NCBI RefSeq assembly: GCF_964204865.1
Contig: NC_135251.1
Coordinates: 9,548,001 to 9,612,000, forward strand
Length of the DNA stretch: 64,000 nucleotides
Source: Styela clava
Taxonomy: Eukaryota; Chordata; Ascidiacea; Stolidobranchia; Styelidae
Reading direction: 5' to 3'
Shown here in pieces: positions 23,498-36,000 of the stretch; within the stretch, counting starts at the first letter, position 1; every line of letters starts with the position of its first letter. The position numbers and the translations under genes are program-made. The notes beneath the pieces were generated by a model, which was given only the letters and a program-made list of their open reading frames with translations, did not search any database and had not been told where the DNA came from.

Positions 23498-26400
23498 GTA
23501 AGTTCGTGTACAGTTAAACTCTTTCACGCGATGTATGATGTATTTTCTGGTCACGCGTGATCAAAATAGCGTCACTGTTTTGCGTTGTCGCCTTTTTATC
23601 TAAAAACACATTGCTTCATTCCGAGCAGATTTAGCCTGGTGAATTGACTTTAACGACAACGAATTAGCAATATAGAATGAAAATAAATAATGAGTACGTT
23701 ATAAACATAGCTAAAAATACAACGGTTATGCCCATGCTGTGGGTATATTCGGAAAATCCACAGAGACTCTGTATCACGTCGAGGATAAATAAGCACAACC
23801 GGTGTAAACAAAACGATGGAATTTGCCGAAGCACGACTCTGTATCACACTGCTCAATTCAATGGCAGTGCCGGTATCTATGTTCTGCTGTATTTGTCCCA
23901 AGAAATGGTTTCTTCGTTTCGTCCTGACCTGTCCCGTCGTTTTATTAGTTAGATGCATGTGTGCTATTATTATTACCATATTGTTCATTTCATATTAAAG
24001 TATTTGATTGTTTCAAAGATATTTCTGAGACGCATAATAGTCCATTTTAAACCTCGCTCAAGGATACAAAGTTGTTTATCGTTAATGAACCATAAAAATT
24101 CGTCAGTTCAACGATAGTCATTACACAGGGTTAAAAATGATCAAAATATGTGCCGGCGTTTCAAAGATCAATCGATTTGTGTGGGCAGCATATCAAGCAA
24201 CTTGCCTCGAGCGGTTTCATTCAGAATTGCCGTTGTCGATTAACCAACCGACTCGGAACTGAATGCAGCTAGTGAAATGAATTTATCACACGCGTGGGTC
24301 TTGTACGACCCAATTCTCAATGATGTCGCGTTACATATGACTAATAGCTTTCTGCACGCAGTGCTATCAACGAAATTCCACTTTTCATAACGTCAGAAAT
24401 AAATGCGAAACCCACGAATCATGCCTACTTAAAACCATCCTGATTTAATATTATTACAGTTTTGGCAGAACTTCAACCTTTCATTCAAACGAGAATCTGA
24501 ACAAGCAGTGACTGGTAATTAAAGTACAATAGGCCTATGTTTGTGAAAGATGTAACGTACCACATAAACGTTACATATACAAACGTAAAGGCATAACGTA
24601 TCACATTTTTAAATAAAACTACTGCGGATAAAGTTACTGGTTACCATTTAAACCAAAGATTTTTACTTCTGGAAGCTAACATAGTGGAATACAGTGATTA
24701 TTCACTCATTAGGTCATTGCGCTTGCAAACTGGTAAAAATTTATTTGAGATTGAGTCTAAGTCGAAAGTGTTATTTCCCTGAAGTTGGTGTCAAAGTGTT
24801 TAGACTTAGAGATAAGAATTCCCCAAGGGTGCCGCCGCTCGATAACCAGTTTTGGTCTTCGGCGTCTCCTTTCACCCAGGAATGCGATTTTTTTTGTATT
24901 TTCTTTAATTTGTGAATGTATAGTTCGTACTTTCAGCATGGTGAAGAAATAAATTACTGATTACTGACTGAGCTCAGAATCCATTCACAATTTTCCATGA
25001 CTTCAAAGCATGTTTAGATAGTATGACACCTTATAACTTAACTAACTCGATACGATTTTTATTGAATTTCTCTTCAGACGAGGAAATAGACGGTTTGGCG
25101 CTGTTGGAACTCACAGAATTAGACTTACGCGAGCTTGGAATAAGAAAAATGGGAACACTTAAAAAGATACAGCTTCTAATTCGACAGAATTCAGCCCCAG
25201 ACCAGCAGCAACAACCAAACAATAGTTTTTCGAGTCCTCGGCAGTTTCCACAGTCAACCCCTAACCGCGTTTCTTCAGAATCTCAAATATCTAATGCTGT
25301 TTTTGAAGTCATGAAACGAATTGGAACTATTCAAAACAATCCAAAATTTGAGGTTCAGGAGAACAGCTTCGTCCCGCCCCTCTCACCCGTGGCTCAAATA
25401 TCGAGTACCACGCCATTTGTTCCCGACCCTGTGGACATAAAACCAGTAATTGACTTGACAGAACAATCGCCCTCAACTTCAACTCCCTTTGTTCAAAATC
25501 CAGCATCTCCAGCAGACGTGCCTGAGGTTATCACATTGAACATAGCAAATGCTTCGACCCCTATAAATCCAAAACAAGCTAAACGTAGTAAAAATGAACC
25601 TAGACGTTATACTCTCAAAGACTCATTTCCTGATAGCAATAACACGAGCGAGAGTTCAAGACCTAAGCGGAAACGCAAATATCCTCTCACATATGACATA
25701 CTAGACAGCCACTACTCGTGTTCGAATGATACGACTTCGCCTGAAAAAAGTCCATCAATTACGATTCAACAGAACAACAAACCAACTTCCAGCGAAGATT
25801 TACCGCGTATACTAAATGTGACGTCATTGGAACATAAAAAGATGAAACTCGAGAAGGTTTTAAATTCTGAATACAAACTTCCAGAAGGAGTAACCTTTGA
25901 GGTATGTTATTGCATTCGTATAGGAAAACATCTTCTTATTCGTTAAATAAATTATTCGTTTGACTGTCTACTTTCCTTAAGTGTTTTTAAAAGTCAAATA
26001 GTATAGTAGATTAGTAGCAACATTAGGATAAATTTTTTGCACTGCGATTTGCTTCTTCTTAGTGGAAATTCCGATGTGAAATCGCATAACATTCGTCAGC
26101 AAATGCTCTGATCAAGTATAATTGAAACTGGTACTATGCTGTTGATTCCAATCAGAGGCCGTTGTATTGAGTTCTCGTTATGTTGTAATTCCTCCAAATG
26201 TAGAATTTTGATTATGCTAAACGAGGGGCGCCCCTGGGGTGTATGTACCAATATGGAGGTAACTAATTTTGTTCGCCTACTTTACATCAAGTTGTGTAAA
26301 GCGACTGAAACCTATGAATATATTCATTTGGCTACCACAGACAGTCCCCGAACTCGTAATATAACTAAAATATGGAAAATCGCAAAAAATTGTGGCCTAA

Positions 26401-28197
26401 CCCTAACGTGGTACACACACTATCGGAGTACCCAACTGGGTAGAATATAAACTGCAAGTTAACCCCCATTAAAAGGTGTTGGTTGTGTAAGGTTTGGTTG
26501 TGTAGAATCACCTCGTTTAAATGACAGTCCTAAAATAGAGTTTTGCATTTTCGTCACTGCAAAATATTTTTTTTTTCAGAACTTAGATCTTCGGAAAGAG
26601 ATTGCCAAGATTCAAGGCTATCATTTAATAATTAAAGACCTAATTCGAGATGGCCAAATAAACAGATCAGTTCACAGAAGATTTGTTCAGGTTGCGGTTT
26701 CGATAATGAATATGCTGTCGGAGAGAATTGGATACAAGAAATAGTTGAGTATCGTGCACAATATATGTAGGCTCTATGTTTAACACGAGTAATATCTTTA
26801 TACATGGCTAAACTCAAGTCAGTTCGATTTGGAAAACAGATATGCGGTTGTAGATTCCAGGTTAATTAATAAAGTTATTTAGGAAAAATATTGGGACCTC
26901 TTGAAGTATGCGCTCCAAGATGGCGCACAAACTGAACTCAGATTATGTACCAGGTTAGGGTTCAGGTTGTGCGACATCTTGGTGCGCATACTTCAAGAGG
27001 TCCCAATATTTTTCTTAAATAACTTTATCAACCTGGAATCTACAACCGCATAGCTGTTTTCCAAATCGTAATGACTTGAGTTTAGCCATGTATAAAGGTA
27101 ATATTCGAGGTTCGCTTACGGTATAACCGTTTTCCTATAGTACAGTAAAAAGCATAATATCTATACATGTTCCAATGGATATGGTGGATTGTTATACTGA
27201 GACTCACAATCATATAATTATTGCTTTTTTATTCAGCTACCCACCAAGTCACCACAAGACCCAGATGGCTCGTGCAATTATCCGAAGTTTTCCGAACCTT
27301 GCCGAAACAGACAGTACTCGTCCTGCTTTTGTGAGTTATCGTTGAGTTGAGATTTTAAAATTATATAACACAAGATTTTTAATAATTGGAATGACTTAAT
27401 TCTTGCCTTTGATAATTCAGCGAGTGCGTCAATCTATGATGAGTGTTAGAACACCTAATTATGAACAGGTGTCTAGATACCCATCCGCAAGTATTTATTT
27501 TTCCCCGAGATTCGGAAGCGTTAGCAATCGCGTTCCTCCAACTTCTGCGGTACTCCCATAGTGTGTGTACCAGGTTAGGGTTAAGCCATTATTTTATTCC
27601 GATTTCCTTATTTTAGTTCTATTAGGGTTCGGGGAATTTCTGTGTTAGCTAAGTGAATATACCCCCTGCCTATAGGCTTCTGTCCATTTACACAACTTGA
27701 TGTAAAGTGGGCAAACAAAATTAGATATCTCCATATTGGTACAGTAATCAGTAATATATTTCTTCACCATGCGGAACTATACATACTCAAATTAAAGGGA
27801 ATTTAAAAAATAGCCTTCCAGGGTGAAAGGAGCCGCCTAAAACCAATACTGGTTATCGGGCGGCGGCACCCTTGTGTTAGTCTATAACAGAAACTTGATA
27901 AATAGAATAAAATCGAACTAAAGATGTTTTATTAATTACTAAATAAAACAAAAAAGCAACGTTAAGGCAAGGTACTTTAAGGTGACCTGGTACCCACACT
28001 TCCGGAGTGCTACTTCTGCGTTTGGCAATCTATGTAATATAGCCTAAAGTATAACAAGCATTGGAAATTATTTCTGTTAATTTCAGGCTGCTTACTACGA
28101 CGGTAAAGCACGATCCGGTTTTATAGAAAATCGGTTCAAAACGTTGCGACGGGCCTCGATCATCGAGAAAAAGCGTACAGGCCGAGAACTGAAATGA
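23395..28197 (+). CDS. SAM-domain/SAMD3-like protein, copy B (intact, five exons, 431 aa)
   Basis: Exons 23395-23497, 25078-25901, 26580-26743, 27237-27330 and 28087-28197 total 1296 nt, giving an uninterrupted 431-residue protein. Residues 1 to about 70 are a SAM domain (DEEIDGLALLELTELDLREL core), usually a self-association or partner-binding fold. Residues 70-300 are a Ser/Pro/Gln-rich linker with KPVIDLT at 156-162, a good SUMO-interaction consensus, and PKRKRK at 230-235, nuclear-localisation-like. Residues 310-431 resemble the C-terminal part of SAMD3-like proteins, ending in a basic FKTLRR segment. I infer a nuclear SUMO-binding protein. The SAM call is firm; the SAMD3-like assignment is from remembered pattern, not a search. 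It is the intact partner of the degraded copy at 2946-19638, and its introns are much shorter. Confidence 0.85.
24815..24965 (+). repeat. Repeat ending AAATTACTGATTACTGACTG
   Basis: Related to 27755-27875 (reverse orientation; GATAACCAGT, CCTTTCACCC and CTTCACCATG complements) and to 38405-38660. SINE-like size; family unknown. Confidence 0.55.
25078..25901 (+). CDS. Copy B exon 2 (SAM core, linker, SIM and basic cluster)
   Basis: Acceptor TCTCTTCAG, donor GAG|GTATGT. Open throughout (274 codons plus the split base pair). The apparent upstream ATG at 25023 is in the intron: SAM homology only starts at the acceptor and needs exon 1 for its first helices. Encodes the VIDLT motif and the PKRKRK cluster. 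Confidence 0.9.
26245..26445. repeat. Dispersed 210-bp repeat, copy 3 (reverse orientation)
   Basis: GTACCAATATGGAGGTAACT to ATCGGAGTACCC, in intron 2 of copy B. Explains the frame at 26136-26450. Confidence 0.7.
26580..26743 (+). CDS. Copy B exon 3
   Basis: Acceptor TTTTTTCAG, phase 0. Ends TA|GTTGAG, so a TAG appears only if the intron is retained. Reads NLDLRKEIAKIQGYH through to SERIGYKK. Confidence 0.85.
26796..27097. mobile_element. Palindromic hairpin MITE, intron 3 of copy B
   Basis: Arms of about 130-140 bp. The left begins CTTTATACATGGCTAAACTC and the right ends GAGTTTAGCCATGTATAAAG. The loop holds CCAGGTTAGGGTTCAGG. Absent from copy A. Confidence 0.85.
27237..27330 (+). CDS. Copy B exon 4
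   Basis: Acceptor TTATTCAG, donor TTT|GTGAGT. Reads YPPSHHKTQMARAIIRSFP then NLAETDSTRPAF. Phase fits both neighbours. Confidence 0.85.
27553..27765. repeat. Dispersed 210-bp repeat, copy 2 (intron 4 of copy B)
   Basis: Complete copy with CCAGGTTAGGGTTAAGCC near its 5' end. Confidence 0.7.
28087..28197 (+). CDS. Copy B exon 5 (terminal)
   Basis: Acceptor ATTTCAG, phase 0. Reads AAYYDGKARSGFIENRFKTL then RRASIIEKKRTGRELK and TGA. The basic end fits the family better than the shifted end of copy A. Confidence 0.85.
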   Translation, partial: AAYYDGKARSGFIENRFKTLRRASIIEKKRTGRELK

Positions 28198-28233
28198 TGG
28201 AGACGCCTAGTATCTATTAATGAAGATTTAGAT

Positions 28234-28300
28234 CAGTGATTTTCAACCTTTGGGGTGGAGAAACCCCAATTAAAGATTACAGAGGATGGAACTCGAAGAT
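28234..28300. mobile_element. hAT end in 3' flank of copy B, shared with copy A
   Basis: CAGTGATTTTCAACCTTTGG then ACCCCAATTAAAGATTAC. Orthologous to 19680-19755. Confidence 0.65.
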
Positions 28301-28445
28301 TATATTTTCGGTCATATAATGTGAAACAACAGTTTGACGCAGAACACCTCAAGGCTTTCATGGAACACTAGTAAAATAGGCTTAATATTTATACCCTCAT
28401 ATTTGACAACACCCCACGTATTTGATTATATTTAAACAAAATATA

Positions 28446-28638
28446 GAGTGTCGATAAAGTCTTGAAATTTTCTAAAATTACATATGGAATTTACCGATAC
28501 GATATATTGTTTTGGTGTATATGTATTTAATGAAGTAAAATACTTGAACAATTATTCAAAAGAAAAAAAAAAAAGTTAAGAGAACTGACTTCATAACCAA
28601 ATTGAAATTGTAAAGGGACTTTGTGGACACCCTGTACG
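28446..28638. mobile_element. Mariner-like MITE (GTGTCCATAAAG ends), copy 1
   Basis: TAGAGTGTCGATAAAGTC at the left, GACTTTGTGGACACCCTGTA at the right, TA at both borders. Similar to 33635-33819. The superfamily is inferred from the TA borders. Confidence 0.65.
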
Positions 28639-31414
28639 AAAACTCCAATAGTTGTCTTGTTCAGTGCCCGTATGTGGCGGGAGAAATGTGACATTTGAAA
28701 AATGTAACGCGCTCAATTAATCACATTTCCAACTTGCAATTCTAATGACATTTTAATTTTTCATTGAACTAATTCGTTTGGGTGCTACTGTTAGAAAATC
28801 TTTTAATGGGCAATTTTTCCAAATTGTCAAAAACATGCCTCTTTTGCCCCAAGCGGTAGACTTTTTATCGCTTATAAATTGAAATTAAATATGATCATCG
28901 TGTTGGAATGGTGACATGGTGTACAGAAAAATCAAGTTGAATATCGAATACTTTATTGTAATGAGTTCTCCAGACACCTTAATCACTGAAAATATAAAAT
29001 CCATCGCTCAAGTAAGTTCGCTGAGCGTTCAAACACAATGAAAAACATATTTCAGCAATACATTACCTAGGAAAAACAAGTCATATGTCCGAATTCGATT
29101 GCAAATATATGGCTTCAATAAAGAAATTTGTAGCATTCACCTCTACATTATGCGGACAGGAAAAATAGCATACAATATGGCAGCGATTCGAAATTTTCGT
29201 CTGAACCTATTCGAACAATTTACCATTCGATTCGAAATGCCCTCTCACTGTCATTCTACGCGCTTACATCTACGAATACTTTAAAAATGTCAACCTATTT
29301 TGTGCATATGAACTGGAAAAAGTACTCTTTGAAAAGTGTATGAAGACTAACGCTGTAGGACAAATGTTATGCTGCATTACATCCATAATTGTTCTAAACT
29401 TTGCTACATTTTTACGCTATGTGCTATTTTCATTAAGCTTTTCATTCCTATATTCTGCCTCATTTGTATCACTGTCTTTTATTTATATCTGCACTGATGC
29501 TGTTACTTTCGTTAGGAGGGTGTTTTTTTTTAAGTAAAGAGGCAGTTTTAGAGTTCTTTTTTTTCAGGACGCTTTTTCACGCTTTTTTTCTCCGAAAGTT
29601 GGATACAAGCTCACAATGGTATACCTTACGATATATAGAGTGCGCTATTTTTAAAGATATAAATGTGATAAAGTTCATTTCAATTCCGACGTGAAAAATG
29701 AATCCGTGCAATACTGAGAAGCGATGAGGTTAGATAGAAAATACGTTTGCAAATGACTTTTTATACGTGTTGTATATACGTTTTTGGAGAGTTTGCACAA
29801 AGCAAAGTTATGCCCCCTTATCGAATCTATGTGACTGAGGTGTGGTGAAGTAAACAAAATATTAGGAAATGCATGTTGCTAGGGAGTTTTTTTAGTGCTA
29901 TAATATTAGTTTGTCTCCAGTCTAGACTGTTTAAAATGAAAGATGTAAAGAAGATGGTGTAAGAGTTTAACGTCTGGCGTGATAATCACTAAAGCTTGCG
30001 ATGGAGCGGCTAGCACGAGAGACGTAGACGATTCAAATGTACAAGTCTCGGGGCAACGGCTAAAAACGGAGTTCGGAAAGCAGCATTTCCTGTTCTTCTT
30101 ATAAGAGATGATAGAATATTATTTTTTTAAAGTTTATCCTTATTTATACTTTTTCGATACATGGATTACCTGCACTATTCTTATTCATTATAATGTAATT
30201 GCGCGGTATATGAAAGATTTATTTGCATCCGTTAGTTATATTTTCGACGCGCAGTCATGTTCACTTTAGAAGATTATTAATGTATTTATCATGTTGACTT
30301 TAGATGTACCCACCCCATTCGCTTTATTTTCTCCAATGTAGTGACCGACCAGTGGAAACACGGAAAGTAAAATTAGGGCGTTTTCGACGCGTCGGGATCG
30401 CAAGTTTGAACTTCCAGGCTGACTAATTTCTAAAGATGCGAAGTCAGAATCGAATTCGCTTTTTAAGATATGTTGAAGAGATGTTAAACCAACGTAAAAA
30501 GAGTTTTTGGCATAAACTGAAGAGCTTATAATATTTCAAAGTTTTCGCAGTCAAATTACGAAGTCGAATGATAACAATCCGCGAGATGTCGCCCAGCGAA
30601 ACTCTTGCGCGCCATCTCGCGAAAATGTTTTGTTTTTGTCGGGTAACATATTCTAAACATGCTTCACATCTTTCAAAAAATAGTAGAATTTAAGGAAAAT
30701 TTAATGTTACCAATGAAAAACATTATAGGGAGTTATTTGTTTTGTCTGTGACAACTATTTTCACTGCATTCACTGACAAAATGTGATAAAAGTCGGTAAA
30801 ATAATATCTAAAATGATTTCCTAATTTCCAATTTATCCTTCACGCATAAAATACCTGGGAGTACTTGAATACTTATTTTCGAAAGTCATCCAGTACGATC
30901 ACCGAGCCATGAACGTTTTATTCAGTAAGTGATACTCAGGTTATTTGTTTAAATACCAGTGCTGTTTTCTGGCAATAACAATGCAGTTTTATCATTCAAA
31001 GTTTTATTACTGGAACTATATTAAATGAACTATACAATATTAAAAGAAGTATGTAACATAGAAATAAATTTGAAATAATATAAAAACCCTTATGTCACGG
31101 AATTAATAAGCAATATATGTGGAAGACTGTATGAAATGTCTTAAACGAATCAAATTTTCGAATACATTCGGAATATTGTCATATTCGATATTGGAAATTC
31201 ATAAAGTAAATAAACTTTTTTAAGAGTATACTATACCCAGCTAATTGTCAATAAATTTTATGTCGTCAAAATCAAGCATTTGCGTGGTAAATTGAGTATG
31301 AAGAATGCTTCATCAAAATATTTTACATCGGAGACTTTTTGCAGGGTGAATCTAAGCTTATTATAAGCTAAGCCCATTAACTGATAGGTTTCAAATCTCC
31401 GGTTAAATATCAAG

Positions 31415-31585
31415 ATTCACGTACATTTGAACCCACGACAATTGCACCTGCATATATTGTACCTTTGGAATTGTTTTTTGTTTTGCAGATATTTGAACCC
31501 ATACTAACCCTAACCATGGGTTTTAGCACCCGCATATAGATTGAACCCGCAGATATACACATGGGTTCAAATTTACGGTCACCAA
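31415..31585. repeat. TTTGAACCC-family repeat
   Basis: Reverse-oriented copy: GTACATTTGAACCCACGAC to CATGGGTTCAAATTTACG. The open frame at 31410-31592 is repeat-derived. Confidence 0.75.
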
Positions 31586-31967
31586 ATATCAACAGTCCGG
31601 CGGTTATAGTAAGTCAAACGTGTTTACTAAAAACAGTGTAAAATATTTTGGCTATCACAAATTTATTCGTATCCACAATCTAATAACTGTCCAGCACTGA
31701 TTGTACTTGTGTATTGTAAAAATATGAAAATAGGGATCGAAATATAGCCATACTGTATTTAGCATAGAAAATTGGGTGGTGTTGCGCATCGTGTCAAGAG
31801 ATAGAAATACGCTCGCCACCGCACCTCTGATTACCCTGTATGTGTTGGCAGGTTGGAATATCGTGGGGGATTATTATCCGCGAGAGAACTGATGCACTTC
31901 TCGTCGTCGTAGAGTGGGTTCACATTACCGCCGGTCGTTACGGCTTACTTTACCACCAAGCATTTGA

Positions 31968-32052
31968 AAACAAATATATATAATCATATTTACCACCATG
32001 CATATTTACCACCATGCATTTGAAAACAAATATATATAATCATATTTCTCTC
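31968..32052 (+). repeat. Short direct repeat
   Basis: GAAAACAAATATATATAATC followed by ATATTT occurs at about 31966 and 32028, with CATATTTACCACCATGCAT repeated between them. Confidence 0.7.
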
Positions 32053-32941
32053 ATTTTCAAGCAATCTCTAACATTGAAAGTTATACTTGTCTGGTATTAA
32101 TTGAAGGGATAACGTAAAAAAGGAACTATATAAGGAATGGAAATAGCTCTAAATATATTTATCTTATTAAAAGCATTCCATAACTTGGGAAAAAACCGAC
32201 TTACATGGAACGATTTCGAAGTTAACAACTTTTATTTAGAGTATAAGAATCATGTATATAAGAAGAACGAAAGTATTGTACAGTATGTATATTTACATGA
32301 ACTACCAGCCTCGGTAAGCAAACAAGTAACATAGTTCATCACAGTTTAAACGTTTGAAGCGTGAAAAACATACAAAAGCATACAAAAGCTCGTTTATCAG
32401 TGAATTCCGTTATTAGTCAAGGCTTCTGCACAACAATCTGCATAATTTATATGTCGAACTTATAATCTGTGTTTACTTTACAAAAAAGCTTAAAAACTAG
32501 TTATGTGTGAATAACTCTGCTTAAGCAAAATGTTGCAATTTGCCCTCCTTAAGTAAAATATACCCATAGTTCGTTTGAGTCTATACAGTTTGCATAATAC
32601 TGGCTGTGGCGTGTTGTCTTTCCCTCTAGCAGTCACCTTATTGAACTGCCTTATAGACCAATATTTAAGACTTTAAGTTGTTCCATTACCGCTTCCGCCA
32701 ATATTCAAGCCGTTGTCAATTTCATCTTTTGCGGACTCCAGGTATTTATCGTTTTGTAGACCTAAATATAATTTAAACAATTTATTGGATGGGAAAGTTA
32801 GCTGTGGGAAGTATCTAAAATGAAACGATTAAGTTGTTCAAGTAACAGGGGGAGCTTGAGAGTAATACTTCTGTAATACTATTCAATTTTTCTCTTTCTT
32901 ATCCAGATATGTGTGTTTTTTGTAAATGTTTGAAAGCGCAT

Positions 32942-33021
32942 TTATTTAAAAAAGAATGTATTGTAACCTATTAAAAGGAAAACTACATCTTCATAATTAA
33001 AGATATCAAATGCATAAAAAC
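32942..33021 (-). CDS. Tentative terminal exon 11 of membrane-protein gene
   Basis: GTTCTTCTCAG acceptor in the right phase, 25 codons (GFYAFDIFNYEDVVFLLIG and a Phe-rich end) and TAA. Supported only by a splice site and phase. An alternative is that an extracellular part lies in exons I could not find. Confidence 0.2.
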
Positions 33022-36000
33022 CTGAGAAGAACTCATTAGTTATATAGTTACTATCTTATGGTCAGGGACGTTTAATGCAACACGTTAATTAAAAGCAATC
33101 TTTGAACAGGCGAAAATTTGTAATTTTTTGTTTTCATAACGCGACTCGCCGCAAGCTTCGTAAGCGAGCAAGATCGTAGGTCTGCCACGAAGATAATATA
33201 TTCCTGCTTCATGCTCAGACATATTAGGCATAGTTGCATTATGGAATTCAAGACGCGTGAGTTGTAATTATCTTTTTTTTATATCCATTGTATATGTCCA
33301 CTAATATATACCAACTAAGCCCAATCTATAAAGAAAATGAAATAGAAAATCCCTCAAGTTAAACATACCGACGTAAACGTATCCGATGACCATGAGCATT
33401 AGAGCTATGACGCAAAGAATAACCGCAGCTGACATCAATGGAACGGCAAATCGACATTCACACGGGCAGTCTTCGCCTGTAAAAAAAGTTCCACGTTAGA
33501 CGTAAAAGTGGCATGAACTCGCGATTTCATGTATCCACAATGCCTAAACTTTTCAATTCAATTTTAAATTAAACCACTGGTAGAATCAAGTCAAAGAGTA
33601 GAGCAGTAAAGTATATTCCATATATATTTAAATATAGAGTGTCCATAAAGTTCTAAGGAAACTCATGGATACTATATATATCTTATTTTGGCCCTCAGAG
33701 ATGTATTAAATGAAGTAAAAATACTTAAACAATTACTGAAAAAAAAAATTAGGATATATTTAGAATTGACTTCATAACAAAAATGAAATTGTAAAGGAAC
33801 TCTATGGACACCCTGTATATAAATACACATATTCCTATAATAAACGTACAGCAAATTTAAAACTTATTACATAACTTCGCGAAGACATACGACATTATGT
33901 TTATTTCTTTTCACATTTCATGCTAGGCTTGATTGATGTATAGACGTTGGCTTAGAAAAATCTGGTTAAGTTGTGCATTGGCAAAAACTTAGTATCATAA
34001 AAGTAGTTAAGGTTAACTCACGTTTGCTTATAGATTTACGTTGAGCTTCGGCGTCCATAGATCCTCCCATCGTTGAATTATAACTAGAGGAATAATTTAA
34101 ATATCAAATTATGTAAGCTGATCGAATAACTAAAATAAAAAGGGATATTACAATTACTAAATAATATAGCAGCTTGAAGTATAACATATGGAAAAAAGTG
34201 ATTGAAATTTTTAGCTAACAAAACGCGACTGAGTTAAGTTGATTTATAAAAAAAACAATCTGTTTTTCTCGAAAAATTTGTGAGAGCTGAACTTAGTATG
34301 TTGAAAACTTAGTCTGCCCTAAGTTTATGCATCTATATGCGCCACCAGTTTGATGAGTATTTAAAACTGAGAACTTGTCCTTCATGAGTTCAATTGATAT
34401 CGACGGCACTTGAGCACTTGAAGTGCCCAATAAGCGCACTTCAGAATAATTACTGTCCTAATTGTAAATTTCAATCGTGTAGGAAATGTAGTACAACAAA
34501 GATTTTTTATTCATACTTTCATCTCTATTGCTTGTCAAATTATAAGATTATCCGAGCTATACTCAATTCAGGGGTTTAGAACTTCGCTAAATAATTGAAT
34601 TTGTATAGTTTTCGATTTCAAATGCGCAGATTATATCTCTCAATCAAAATAACATTTCGTAATTACACTCTGATCAATAGATTTTTCAATTGGATTTATT
34701 TAGCGTGAGTGCTTATAATGACCAACAGTACGGTCTACTGAACATTTTCTGTTGTCCGATTTCGTTTATTTTGAATTGAATTTGTTATATTTCCATTTGT
34801 ATCAGTCGCAATACGTGTGAGTATTGACACAATAAATTAATTCATCACGTGGACGAGTGTATCGATTTCATGACAAAATTTTTTCTTCCAAATGGGGGGT
34901 AAGATAAAAAAAATAAGTTTAAATTCGTATTCTACGGCCTTGAATTAGCAAATAACCGAAGCGGCGATTTTTTTCTCTCAGCGGATCATAATTCCGGCAT
35001 TAAGTGGATAACTAATCCGTTATGTGCTATATGTTGGATTACCTAAGTAATAGGACAGAAACCCTCATCTATAATGGTTAATGGCACAGATAAAAGTGTT
35101 GCAATCAATCGTTGAAAGGTAAAAGCTACACGTTGAATAACTGAATTTGGATGATTTTAAGTGCGAAAGGTGTTAATAGTATTTTTAAAAACCATGGGAA
35201 CCTTTCACGAAATTACCATTCAATCAACAAATTACTTCATTAGGCTATTTCATTTAGCGGCGTGCTAATAACCCATCTGTTTCTTGCTTTGTACCAGACT
35301 CCTAGGTCACTAACCCTGTTCTGAAAAAGGTGATACAAGCGGTAACTGGCTGGTAAATGACTCATGTTACATTTGTTGTTACTACATTGACCACACTATT
35401 AACTAAATATATTCTTACCCCGAGCAATAACAAAACGTTTGGGCTTCATTGAATTCATCTTTAAATTTTAACTCAGTGCTATCATATGCCTTCTGAGCCT
35501 AACTTACATTTATTGTTTCAACATTGAACCCAATATAAACTACGAACTAACCTTTGGGGTGAGTACGGCGTTCCGTCTACTTCGATTGCTTTCGCCGTAT
35601 GAGAAGGTTCGGTATCGAGTCTCGAAGAGTCCACGACGTTACCATTTTCGTCTACCGGACGTGACGCATCTATGACGTCTTTAGGTGAATCTAATAGGAA
35701 ATGTTGTATGCTTTCTATTTTGGTTAATTTAAGCAAGTGAGTAATGCGAGTTATGTCCATTTCAGTATGTGCTATTGAAAAGAACCGGTTATATTACTTG
35801 CTTTTATCCGTTGTTTGAAGTTTCATTTAAATTTGAGCAAGTGTGATACTTTGCATGATTTGTGAAAACTTTAATTGTAAAATTATTCGAAAACTCAACT
35901 TACTGCATATATATATAAGTGTTAAATCATATTTGCAGAAATAACATTAACCCGTCTTTTATTATTATAGCTTATCCTGTCATATTATCATAGTTAAGTT

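Larger units (their letters stand above)
21317..29757 (+). repeat. Tandem segmental duplication, unit B
   Basis: About 8.4 kb, head to tail with unit A. At the junction the unit-A end GCAAATGAC overlaps the unit-B start ACACAATG by two bases (AC). Carries the intact SAM-domain gene. Confidence 0.8.
29758..32941. other. Intergenic DNA between SAM-gene unit B and the minus-strand gene
   Basis: No gene recognised. Contains the TTTGAACCC repeat at 31415-31585, a SINE-like fragment at 31890-31960 and a short direct repeat. Any missing 3' exons of the minus-strand gene would lie here. Confidence 0.5.

Noticed and set aside
25023..25077. ATG-initiated start of copy B at 25023
   Set aside because: It lies upstream of a clear acceptor. 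The SAM domain needs exon 1, and the same exon structure holds in copy A.
32137..32334. 65-codon plus-strand frame as a gene
   Set aside because: Protein-like in places, but no homology, splice context or paralogous support.
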